From Anaeramoeba ignava (Eukaryota; Metamonada; Anaeramoebidae): DNA of 64,000 nucleotides. Below are positions 45,601 through 56,869 of this stretch, one piece after another (position 1 is the stretch's first letter; each line of letters starts with the position of its first letter). The position numbers and the translations under genes are program-made. The stretch spans positions 62,001 through 126,000 of the forward strand of contig JAPDFW010000071.1 in the NCBI GenBank assembly GCA_028826165.1. Reading direction: 5' to 3'. The notes under the pieces are model-generated. The model saw only the letters and a program-made list of their open reading frames with translations. It did no database searches and was not told where the DNA came from.

Positions 45601-46806
45601 AAAAAATAAAAATTATATATTTTCCATTTTTTTTTTTTGAAATTAAAAATTAAAAATTAAATCAAAAAATACCAAAAATAATTACAAAAAATAAATTAAA
45701 ATTAAATAAATTTACAAAATAATAAATAAATAATTATTAATTATTAATTAAAATCCAAAAAAAAAATTAATCAATTTCAAATTTATTTTCCAAAAATAAA
45801 AAATATTAAAATAGAAAACAAAATTGAAATTAGAAATCTAAAAGGAATTGAACCTATTATTAAATCAATGAATAATTTCCCAAATAATCAAGATATTCAA
45901 GAAAATGGATGTGGAGCTTTAAAGAATATTTCTTTTAATAATGGTAAATAAAAAATAAAAATTTCAAATAAATAAATTGAAAAAATTATTTTAATCCATT
46001 ATTTTCCATTATTTATTATTAATTATTTATTATTAATTTTAAATCTGAAAAAAATAAAAATATTAAAATAGAAAACAAAATTGAAATAAGAAATCTGAAA
46101 GGAATTGAACCTATTATTAAATCAATGAATAATTTCCCAAATAATCAAGATATTCAAAAATATGGATGTGGAGCTTTACAGAATATTGCTGCTAATAATA
46201 ATGGTAAATAAAAAATAAAAAATAAAAATTATATATTTTCCATTTTTTTTTTTGAAATTCAAAATTAAAAATTAAATCAAAAAATACAAAAAATAATTAC
46301 AAAAAATAAATTAAAATTAAATAAATTTACAAAATAATAAATAAATAATTATTAATTATTAATTAAAATCCAAAAAAAAAATTAATCAATTTCAAATTTA
46401 TTTTCAAAAATAAAAATATTAAAATAGAAAACGAAATTGAAATTAGAAATCTAAAAGGAATTGAACCTATTATTAAAGCAATGAATAATTTCCCAAATAA
46501 TCAAGATATTCAATATAAAGGATGTGGAGCTTTACAGAATATTTCTTTTAATGATGGTAAATAAAAAATAAAAAATAATTTAATCTATTTTTATTTATCA
46601 AAAATTAATCAAAAATTAATCAAAAATTAATCAAAAAATTTAATTTCAAATTTATTTTGCTAAAAAATATTAAAATAGAAAATCAAATTGAAATAAGAAA
46701 TTTAAATGGAATTGAATCTATCAAAAAAGCAATGAATAATTTCCCAAATAATCAAAAAATTCAAGAAAATGGAAAATGGGCTTTAGGAAGATTACAAAAA
46801 AATTGA
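42684..46806 (+). CDS. BTB-BACK/coiled-coil protein with armadillo exon array
   Basis: The first exon encodes an NQKSNKKS repeat, a BTB domain (NCDFIIYAGKNNQKIPCHKS, ELYLPQFEYDIVKSIISFLY), a BACK-like helical region and a coiled coil (KDKEINQLKQTI repeats). One extra A at about 43953 breaks the frame, after which the coiled coil resumes to a stop at 44143 or a donor at 44132. Downstream are nine exons each encoding one armadillo-type repeat (44209-44314, 44439-44567, 44758-44889, 45108-45236, 45456-45587, 45815-45943, 46072-46203, 46428-46556, 46679-46806), all phase 1, with core IIKSMNNFPNNQDIQ. I join them because no start element precedes the array, but phase at the junction does not fit exactly. 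Exon five contains an in-frame TAA. Probable cullin-ligase adaptor or scaffold (inferred). Confidence 0.55.
44568..46678. repeat. Tandemly duplicated exon-intron units (~350 bp)
   Basis: Successive armadillo exons start 350, 348, 359, 257, 356 and 251 bases apart, and the introns between them are nearly identical in sequence, including TTACAAAAAATAAATTAAAA and the AAAATTAATCAATTTCAAAT block. The unit duplicated is therefore exon plus intron. Confidence 0.85.
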
Positions 46807-47100
46807 ATCACTTTTTCATTTTCTTTTTGATTTTTCTTTTATTAATCATTAATAAAAAAAAAAAATCAAAATCAAATTATTTTCATATTTAAAAATTTTA
46901 TTAAAATAGAAAATCAAATCAAAATCAAGAAATTTGAATGGAACTGAATCTATCAAAAAGCAATGAATAATTTCCCAAATAATCAAGAAATTCAAGAAAA
47001 TGGAAAATTAATTAAGAACCAATCAAAAATTGAATCAATAAATCAATCAATAAATCAAAATTCAGCCAAATAAAGCAAAAAAAATTCAAAAATAAAAATT
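46807..47100 (+). pseudogene. Decayed armadillo repeat exon
   Basis: Around 46908-47010 an AAAATAG acceptor-like site is followed by AATCAAATC and a copy of the repeat core (AATGAATAATTTCCCAAATA) with small indels that destroy the frame. It lies beyond the gene's stop and appears to be a relic unit of the same array. Confidence 0.7.
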
Positions 47101-47745
<645 letters not shown>

Positions 47746-48146
47746 AGAAAATTAAATAGAAGATTAAATAGAAGATTAAATAGAATTTGGTTTAAAAAAG
47801 ATTGAATTTATTTTTGCTTTTTTCTTGTTTGTTTTTTAATTGAAAAAAAAAATCATCAAAATTATGAAATTTTTGATTTGATCAAAAAAAAATAAAAAAA
47901 ATTTTTTTTATTTAAAATAAAAGAAAAAATAAAAAAGGAATAAAAAATCATAAAAAAAACAAATTTTAATACAAAAAAAACAAAAAAATAATTAAAATTA
48001 TAACAAAAAAAATGTGTTTATAAAAAAAAAAGAAAAAAAAATAATTGATCATCACTTTTCTTTAAACTATTTTCGAATTATTATTTTTTTAAACAATTCA
48101 AAAAACAAAATTAATTAAACAAATTAATTCAATTAATTAGAAGGAA
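47746..48146. other. A-rich spacer before the FN3 receptor gene
   Basis: Mostly A runs with three AAATAGAAGATT-type repeats near 47745-47785. I see no TCATTTTT element; the region TTGATCATCACTTTTCTTTA (48043-48062) might contain the start site. Confidence 0.4.
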
Positions 48147-51100
48147 ATGAAAAACCCAAAATTAATAATATTTTTTGGAATAACTTTAATATTTACAATA
48201 TGTTCAATTACAACTTCAGCAACAGTTTCAAATAATATTGAAGATGCGATAAAATTAGAAAGAATATTAGCAAATTATAAATTTGATGATACAAGTTATA
48301 CATGTACAAAATACATTGCTCAATCATTTGGAAATGATGGTAATAATTGTGAATCATATGAAACTGCATGTGCTACAATCGAAAGAGGATTATCAGTTAG
48401 TGGAAATAGTGATACTGTTTGTGTTTATCCTGGTCATTATTATCTTTCTCAAACAATAGATAGATGGGATGCTTGGTGGTATATTGTTTCTGTTGGAGGA
48501 CCTGATGTAACTATTTTAGATGGAGGAAATGCAAGACAATGTATGTATGTTTATGATTCAAGTTCACCTTTAGTTGATGGATTTACTTTCCAAAATTGCA
48601 ATAGTGATAAAGGTATTTAATTTGATTTAATTTGATTTAATTTAATTTAATATTGATTTGATATTGATTTAATATTAATATTGATTTAATATTGATTTGA
48701 TTTAATATTGATTTAATATTGATTTAATATTGATTTAATTTGATATTGATTTGATTTAATATTGATTTAATTTAATATTGATTTAATATTAATTTAATAT
48801 TGATTTAATTTTAATTTAATATTGATTTGATTTAATATTTGATTTAATTGATTTTTAATTTGATTTAATATTGATTTTTAATATTGATATTGATTTGATT
48901 TAATTTGATTTAATATTGATTTGATTTGATTTGATTTTATTTAATTTAATTTAATTTAATATTGATTTAATTTTAATTTAATTTAATATTGATTTAATTT
49001 GATTTAATATTAATTTGATTTAATATTGATTTAATATTTGATTTAATATTTAATTTAATATTGATTTAATTTGATTTAATTTAATTTAATATTGATTTTG
49101 AATTTGAATTTGATTTTGATTTGAAAATAGGAGGTGCAATTCGATTCTATTGTATAATTAGGGATTGGTATCCAAAACTGAGAAATAATATATTTGTGAA
49201 TAATCGAGGAAATAAAGGAGGAGCAATTTATAATGGATTATGTTCAACAGAACTTACAAATATATTAATCAAAAACAATTATGCTTCTTCATCTGGTGGT
49301 GGTTTATATTGCAACAGAGATTTAGGATTGCTTGATCCTAAACTTAGTTGGACAAATGTTGTTATTGTTGATAATACTGGAAGTGGTCAAAAAAATATAT
49401 ATGAGAATTCATGTCAATATAATGGAAATGGAATGTCAAGTTGTAACGACTGTTATAATGGAGGAAATTGCCAACCAAACGGACAGTGTGTTTGTCTTCC
49501 TGGCTCATCTCTTCCAACTCCAACTTGTCCATTTTGTACTGCAGGAACATATTCAACATCAGTAAATGCTGGATCATGTACTCAATGTAGTCAAAACACA
49601 TACAATACTGGAACAGGAAATACAGGATGTAGTTCATGTCCAGGAGGCACAACAAATTCAGGAACTGGCAACACAGAATGTACTCCAACTCAAATGTCAC
49701 AACCTACTTTTGATTCACAAACCCCAACTTCATTCAGATTATTATGGGGAACTCCTCCTAATTTTTCAGTTCTTGGATATAAAATGAGATATAAACCTTA
49801 TGGAGGAACTGATTGGACTGAAGTTACTCTTGCTGGAGATGTTCATCAATACACAATTAGTAATTTATATTCAGGAAATTATATAACACAAGTTGCTGGA
49901 TATAATAATGAAGGTATTGATTTAATTTTATTTGATTTTAATTTTATTTGATTTTGATTTTGATTTTATTTAATTTTAATTTGATTTAATTTTATTTAAT
50001 TTGATTTTGATTTTGATTTTGATTTTAATTTTAATTTTAATTTGATTTTGATTTTGATTTTAATTTTAATTTTAATTTTAATTTTGATTTAATTTAATTT
50101 TATTTGATTTTATTTAATTTTGATTTTGATTTTGATTTTGATTTAAAAATAGGAACTGGTGTTTGGACACTTGAAACTGCTGCAAGTACTTTAAGTGCTG
50201 TTCCTCCTTCTCCTCCTCCAATTTCTGAAGATGGATCTTGGAAATCTTCAACTTCATTTGGTGTGACTTGGGGAACTGGTTCGAATGGAGGATCTCCTTT
50301 GATTGGATATGATCTTTGGTTTCATAAAGCTGATAATCAAACTTGGAATATTTACAGCTTTGGAGTTGATGTTCATTCATTCCATATTACTTCAATCATT
50401 TCTGGTGAATATATTCTTAAAGTTAGAGCAAAAAGTCAATTGTTTATTGGAGATTTTTCATCAGATTTTTCAATTTGGACTGATCCAGCAACTTGTCCTT
50501 CTGTGATTTCATCGTTAAATGAAATTAATCATACTGGTGATTCAATTTCTATTAGTTGGTCAGCTCCTGCTTCAAATGGTGGGAAAGCATTAACAAATTA
50601 TCAAATTGCCTTTTTGCAAATTCCAGCAACAACTTGGAGTTATCAACTTGTTTCTCCTGATGTTCTTGAGGCAACAATTCCTAATTTGATTTATGCAAAT
50701 TACACAATAGCTATTCGTGCTTTGAATACAATTACTCCTGAAGCTAGTTTGAGTGCTAATTTAACCGTTGAAACTAATCCATCAACAATTCCGTCACCAG
50801 TTACTTCAATTTCACAAACTGGAAAAACTTCATCTTCAATTTCAATTTCTTGGGTTAAACCGCCAAATGGAGGTGCAATCATTCTTGGATATAGAATTTG
50901 GTACAGATATGAAAACGCAACACCTGCCGAAGATTTTTACTCTATTGATCTTTTCAGCACAAATCTTTATTATACATTAACTTCGTTACTTTCAGGAACT
51001 TATACAATCAAAATGCAATCAAACAATTCAGTTGGATTTTCAAATAACGGAACTGAATTTATAATGGATACTAATCCTCCTTCTCCACCAGGAGTTATGG

Positions 51101-53676
51101 ATAAACCTTATAAAATTTCAGGTTCGCCGACTTCAATAACATTAGGATGGTTTATTCCCAATGATCAAGGAGGAGATGAAGTTAAAGCTTATCAAATTCA
51201 ATACAAATTAAGTACTGACCAATACTTTTTTGATGTAGTTAACATAATGAATACATCATTAACTTGCACTATTGGAGGACTTGAAGCTGAGACATCGTAT
51301 GATTTTGAAATCAAAGCATATAATGATGCTGGATGGTCTTATTATTGGAGTGCTATTGCAACAATTTCAACTGATGATTCAACTGTTCCAGATAAAGTAT
51401 CAATTCCATCACTAATTAGTTCAACATCAACATCATTAGGAATTGAATGGGGGAAACCAGGAGATGGAGGAAGTGATATTACTTCTTATAATTTGTATTA
51501 CAAATTAACAAGTGAAATGTTTTGGAATGAAATCTCAATTGATTTAGGAGGGAATCCATCACCTTCAACAAACGATTATGTTCTTAATGATATCTATTCA
51601 GGAAATTACAGTATCAAGATCTCAGCAACAAATCAAAATGGCGAAGGAGCAACAAGTGATGTTGTTGTTTTTGAAACTTTGCAACCAACTCCACCTTCTC
51701 CAATCTCCAATCTTTTGTTTATCAATTCAACATCAACTTCCATTTATATGAGTTGGAATGAACCAACTTCAAATGGAGGCAGAGAAATCTCGAATTTCTT
51801 AATCCAATATAATGGATTGAGTTCTAATGGATCAAATGGAAACATTTCAACAAACGAATTTGTATTAGAATACAATTTAACAAATTTACTTTCAGATTCC
51901 TATAATATTACAGTTTATGCAGTTAATTCTATTGGAGAATCAGAAGGAGTTTTAGTTCAGATGACTACATTATCACCAGATATTCCAGATATAATTACAG
52001 GATTAACCCAAATTTCAGCAACATCAACTTCAATTACAGTTAAATGGGATAAACCAAATGATAATGGAAGAAGAATATTAAACTATATTTTTTCCTTTAC
52101 TCCATATTCAACAAATGTTACACAATTTATCCAAATTGAACCACCAACAAGTGGATATCAATATCAATTTAGCTCACTTTTATCAGGAACATTTGATATT
52201 GCAATTTCAGCAATCAATGAAATGGGACAATCAAATTATTCAGAAGTATTAATTGCATCAACTTCACAACCAACAACACCAAATCAGATGGAACAAGTTG
52301 AAGCAACAACATTAAGCTCAACATCAATCAAAGTAAATTGGAAAAAACCAAACAATGGAGGATTAAATATCACTTCTTATATCCTTTCGTACAGATTTTC
52401 CAATTTAAGTATTGAAAACTCAACACAAATCCAAATTAGTTCAACAGAAAATGAATATAATATCACTAAATTAATATCAGGAGAATATTCCATTGCAATG
52501 AAAGCAGTTAATCCAAAAGGAGAATGCAATGAATGGAGTGAAGATAAAAACATTTCAACATTTGAAGCTGAAGTACCACATAAAGTTGAAGAATTAATTC
52601 CAATCGAAATTAGAAGAACTTATTTAATTTTAAGCTGGAATGAACCTAATAACGGAGGAAGATATATTGAAGGATATAATGTTGTTTGCACTGAAGTCAA
52701 CAATCCAACAAATTCAATTCAAATTCAAGTTGATACAAATCAAGGATCATTTTATAATTTAACAACACAAACAGATTATACAATAACAATAACACCATTT
52801 AATTCAATTGGATTTGGAAACTCATCAAATTTTTCAATAAGCACACAAACATTTGCACCTTCAAAAGTTGAAGGAGTATTTTTGAAAAATCTTGAACCTT
52901 ATTCAGCAGTTGTTGGATGGCAAAATTTGGATGATCCAGATATTACAACTTACACAGTTCTTCTTGATACAGGATTTAATGGAACCAATTTTGTCTCAGA
53001 TCTGTTTTCATTTGATAATTTAATTCCATTTACAAATTATTCAGTTAAAGTTCGAGCAGAAATTAATGAATATCTTGGAGAATGGAGCCAATCATTTAAA
53101 TTTGAAACCAATAAAACAGTTCCAGAAATAATTGATCAATTATACAACACACAAAAATCTTATAATTCATTAAGTATTGGATGGAATAAACCAAGAATTA
53201 ATGGAGAATCAATAATTCAATATGAATTAAGAGCAATCAAAAATGAAAATGAAAATGAAACAAGTGAGACATTCACAACAAGTAATGGAGGAGTTCTTGC
53301 AAATTTAACTTCAGAAACAAACTATTCTGTTGAAGTTAGATCAAGTAATGAAATTGGATATTCAAGTTGGAGTAGTAAATTTTATTTCAAAACAGATGCA
53401 GAACAAGGCCCAACATCTAAAGCAGGATTATATTCAGGACTTGGAGCAAGTGTTGGTGCATTGGCTGTTGTTGGAGGAGTTGCATTTTATTGGTATAAAA
53501 AAAGAAAAGTAGTCAAAGTAACTCCATCAGTTACTGTTTATTCGGTTAATGATCTTGATGAAGATGAAAATGATATGAAAGAACAAGGAGATATTGATGA
53601 TATTGTTATGGAAACTGTTAAAACTGAGAAAGATTTATATTTACAAAGTATTGAAGAAAACACTTCCAAAATGTGA
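48147..53676 (+). CDS. Receptor-like type I membrane protein: beta-helix, EGF-like, 12 FN3 domains
   Basis: Three exons (48147-48612, 49131-49913, 50153-53676) sum to 1590 residues. A signal peptide (LIIFFGITLIFTICSITTSA) is followed by a parallel beta-helix-like region (VTILDGGNARQCMYVYD, NIFVNNRGNKGGAIYNG) with cysteines, an EGF-like segment (CYNGGNCQPNGQCVC), and a TNFR/GCC2-type cysteine region (CPFCTAGTYS, CTQCSQNTYNTGTG). About twelve fibronectin type III domains fill residues 290-1490; their Trp and GG turns recur (SISISWSAPASNGG, SITVKWDKPNDNG). One transmembrane helix (LGASVGALAVVGGVAFYWY) precedes a basic then acidic cytoplasmic tail of about 65 residues without a kinase. Probable adhesion or recognition receptor; ligand unknown. 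Many NxS/T sites are present. Confidence 0.9.
48613..49130. repeat. TTGATTTAATA array in FN3 gene intron 1
   Basis: A 518-base phase-1 intron of ATTGATTTAAT and TTTGATTTAA units. Confidence 0.88.
49914..50152. repeat. TTTGATTTTA array in FN3 gene intron 2
   Basis: A 239-base phase-1 intron of GATTTT/AATTTT units, from GTATTG to AAATAG. Confidence 0.85.
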
Positions 53677-53807
53677 TTAATCAAAACAACATTTTCAAAC
53701 TCAATTTTCTTTTTCAATTTTTCTTTTTCTTTGATTCAAATCCAAAAAATAAAAGAAAAAATCAAAATTGGAATTTATTTTTTTAATTTTGATTTTATTA
53801 ATTAAAA

Positions 53808-55535
53808 TCATTCAAATTCATTCCCAAAAATACTAATCCGATACAAACAAGTATAATCTCCTCCATAATTATCAATAAATTCAAACAATAAAAATTGAAA
53901 TTTTTCATTTTCATTATTAATTTGGAAAACTTGTAAAACTTGTAATTTTTCAATATCATAATAAAATTCACCCAATAATTTAAATGAGAAATCATCATTT
54001 TTATGAATTCCATAAACACGAAAATTTTTGGGAGCTGAATGAATACTTGGAATAACATTTTTTGGAATATGATAAAGACCAACTGAAGTAACTTTGATTG
54101 GTTGATTTAGCTTAATTGTAATATTTCCTTTTTTTCCTTCAAAAGGCCAACAATCCCCAATATCAAGACTTCTTTGTATTACTAATTCTGGGAATTTGTG
54201 AATATTTTTACTTGAAAATTTTGAGACAATTTTTTGGAAAATTTTGCCGAAAATATTCTTCTTTTCAATTGAAGTTTTTGTAAATGTTTTTGATGTAAAT
54301 CCTTTTTCATAAACAATTCTTCCTCCGTTACTTTCAAGAGCAAAATCAATATTTTGGGAAAATTTTGGTTGTGAAATAATTTCTTGAATTTTCTCTTGAA
54401 TTTCATCTTGAATTAAAATTTTTTCTTTTTGTTCCAAATCTTTTATACTTTGAATTATATTTTCAATTGAATTTGTTTTCAAATATTCTTGAGTTTTTTC
54501 ATCAATAAAAGAGTTCATTGTTTGTTGATTTTTGTTTTGGATTTCTGTTATTTGTGATTGAAATTCTTGTGAATTGATGATTGATCTAAAAAAAAAAGGA
54601 AAAATTTCTTTTAATTTATTGATTAAAGTTTTTTTTTTTTTTGTTGATAAATTACAATAATTCTTCTTCATTTTTTGTCAAAAATTCTCTGAAAATTTTT
54701 TGATAAAACGCAAGATTATTTTTTGGAATTTGATCCATTTCATTTTCCATTTGTTTGATTTTTTGAGTGAGAAAATCAATCTTCTTATTAAATTCTATTT
54801 GGAATTCGTTATTTTTAGTTTCAATTTCGTTTTTCAATTTTGATAGTTTTTGTTCCAAATTTTGGAAATCAAAATCAAAATTGGTAATTTTTGATAAATC
54901 TTGAAATTGGAGATCTAAATTTTGAAGAGATTGATTTGAATGAGAAATAAAACTGATTAAATTTTGAGTGTGAAGATTTTGTTCTTGATTTTTTGAAATG
55001 AAAAGATTAATTTTTTGAGAAATTTTTTCATCTTTTAAAAGATTATCTAAAAAATGGGATAATTCTTGTTGATTTAATGAAAATTGAGTATCAAATTTTT
55101 TTTGAATAAAAGGATTTAATAAAACGATTAATTTTTTAATTTGAGTTAAAGTAAGAGAATCTTTGAAGTTTTTAATAAGATAATGAAATAAATTTTCATC
55201 TAATTGAATTAAATCTAAAAATTAAATTAAATTAAATCCAAAATTCAATTCAATTCAATTCAAAATTAAATATTATTTAATTTACTTTCTTCTTCATCTC
55301 CTTTTTCATATTTTATTAAGAGAATTATTGTTGAAATTATTAAAAAAAATGTAAAAATTGAAGTAATTTTAATTTTGTTTTTTTGTAATTGATTTTGAAT
55401 AAAAAAATTTATTGTTGAAATAAAATAAAGTAACGAAAATAAAGAAAAATAAATAAACCAACAAAATTCTGCAATTTTAATAATAAAGAATTGAAATTTT
55501 TTAAAGAAATTAAATTGAGAAGAGTTTTTATTCAT
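53808..55535 (-). CDS. SUN-domain protein (LINC complex)
   Basis: Three exons (55535-55286, 55214-54656, 54585-53808) sum to 528 residues. Two hydrophobic segments at about residues 18-45 and 55-75 precede a coiled coil (about 90-330) and a C-terminal SUN domain: FALESNGGRIVYEKGF, PELVIQRSLDIGDCWPFEGK, GNITIKLNQPIKVTSVGLYH, SAPKNFRVYGIH and NYGGDYTCLYRISIFGNE. The CWPF and the final YGGDYTCLYR block are hallmarks. SUN proteins sit in the inner nuclear membrane, trimerise, and bind KASH peptides to link nucleus and cytoskeleton. The KASH-lid region seems present. Introns are 71 and 70 bases. Its 3' end faces that of the FN3 gene. TCATTTTTTTTCTTT lies 22 bases before the ATG. Confidence 0.92.
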
Positions 55536-55572
55536 TTTTTAAAAAAAGAAAAAAAATGAAAAAAATGAAAAA
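55536..55572 (-). promoter_or_regulatory. Start-proximal TCATTTTT element of SUN gene
   Basis: Two TCATTTTTT copies on the minus strand, the nearer with its A about 22 bases before the ATG at 55535, followed by CTTTTTTTAAAAA. Confidence 0.5.
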
Positions 55573-55595
55573 TGAAAATTTTTTTTGGAATATTT

Positions 55596-56795
55596 TTAAT
55601 CTTGTTTTTTTTCTTGGAAATCAATTGGCTTTGTTGTTTGGATTTCATGAGAACAATAGGGACATTTTCCATAAATAGTTCCAAATTCATCAGAAGATTG
55701 AAATTTTAAATACAAATACAAACAGGAATTATGAAAAGGTCGAGCACACTGAATATTTGAACAGAAAATATCAGGGCTTTTCCCATCGTTTTGATATCCA
55801 AAACATATTCCACATTCGGGTCCAAAGTCGTTTAAGGATGAACTTGTTTTTTTTGGGAATTCAATCTTTAGAATTTCTTCCAAGTTTTTTCGAACTAGAT
55901 TTTTTGGATCCCATTTATTTATATCTTTTTTTAGAAGTTCTTTCAATGGAAGAATAATAGGATCTGATCCAAAAAACTTAATTGAAGGAACAGATCTTGG
56001 GAATTTAATGTTAAAAACTATTTGAATTGAACAATGTTTCCCAAAAAGAATTTTTCTTGATGGTTCTAAAAGTGTGGGATTTTCTGGTTCAATAACACAA
56101 GTATTAGAATCGAAGTCATCGAGATTATCCCATAAATCTTGGTATTTATCAAATTCTCTTGTTATTTTATTTATCACTTTTTGAAATGAACCTTTATAAT
56201 TTTGATTTTTTGTGATTTTTTCATTTCGCGTATTTTGTTGGTTTTCCTCCTCCATCTCTTCATCATTTTCAAAAGAAACCGGGAAAGGTGCTTCAATAAT
56301 TGGCTTTGCAAAGGGGAATTCTGGAGGTATTTGTGCAAATATTGGGATTGTTCTGTTTTTTGAATCCTTTAAATTAATTTGAATTTTTGACAAGTTTTCA
56401 TCAATCAATTGAATTTTTTCCCATCCAATTTCATTAATTTCATCAAATAAAAACTGGAAATAAATTGGGTTTTTTGGTTGAAAAGATGTATTGATTTCAT
56501 TTCTTAAAACAGGTTCAATTTTTTGCTGGATAATTTGAGAAAATTCAAGTAAAAATGAATTTAAGTTTTCACTTTCTTTCAATCTTTTAGAAATTATTTC
56601 TTTTGAATCAATAAGAAGATTTTCTAATTCTTTATTACATTGAATTTTTGCAGTTGATATTTTTTGAGGATTTTTCATTGAAATTCTAAAATTAAAAGAT
56701 TTGTTATAAATTTGAATAAAACCAGAAAATTTTGTTAAAGTTTGATCTTCAGGAATTAATAAAGGAAAAAGTTTTAAATTTGAAAAATTATTCAT
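55596..56795 (-). CDS. FANCL: FANCL, Fanconi anaemia E3 ubiquitin ligase
   Basis: Single exon, 399 residues, close to the human 375. The C-terminus is a PHD/RING-like zinc domain: ECGICFGYQNDGKSPDIFCS, CARPFHNSCLYLYL and GKCPYCSHEI, with eight Cys/His ligands in FANCL order. The middle part contains the URD-like double RWD fold (PIFAQIPPEFPFAKPIIEAP, KHCSIQIVFNIKFPRSVPSI). FANCL monoubiquitinates FANCD2-FANCI in interstrand crosslink repair. The acidic loop EENQQNTRNEK lies between the RWD lobes. The first Met in frame (56795) is preceded by TCATTTTTTTTTTT about 30 bases upstream; earlier codons lack an ATG. The gene is unusual here in having no intron and almost no low-complexity sequence. 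Confidence 0.94.
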   Translation of the reverse strand: MNNFSNLKLFPLLIPEDQTLTKFSGFIQIYNKSFNFRISMKNPQKISTAKIQCNKELENLLIDSKEIISKRLKESENLNSFLLEFSQIIQQKIEPVLRNEINTSFQPKNPIYFQFLFDEINEIGWEKIQLIDENLSKIQINLKDSKNRTIPIFAQIPPEFPFAKPIIEAPFPVSFENDEEMEEENQQNTRNEKITKNQNYKGSFQKVINKITREFDKYQDLWDNLDDFDSNTCVIEPENPTLLEPSRKILFGKHCSIQIVFNIKFPRSVPSIKFFGSDPIILPLKELLKKDINKWDPKNLVRKNLEEILKIEFPKKTSSSLNDFGPECGICFGYQNDGKSPDIFCSNIQCARPFHNSCLYLYLKFQSSDEFGTIYGKCPYCSHEIQTTKPIDFQEKKQD

Positions 56796-56869
56796 TTTTT
56801 TAAAAAAAAGAGTAAAAAAAAAAATGAAAAAAAAAAGTGGAACAAAAACAGAGAGAAAAAAAAAATAAT

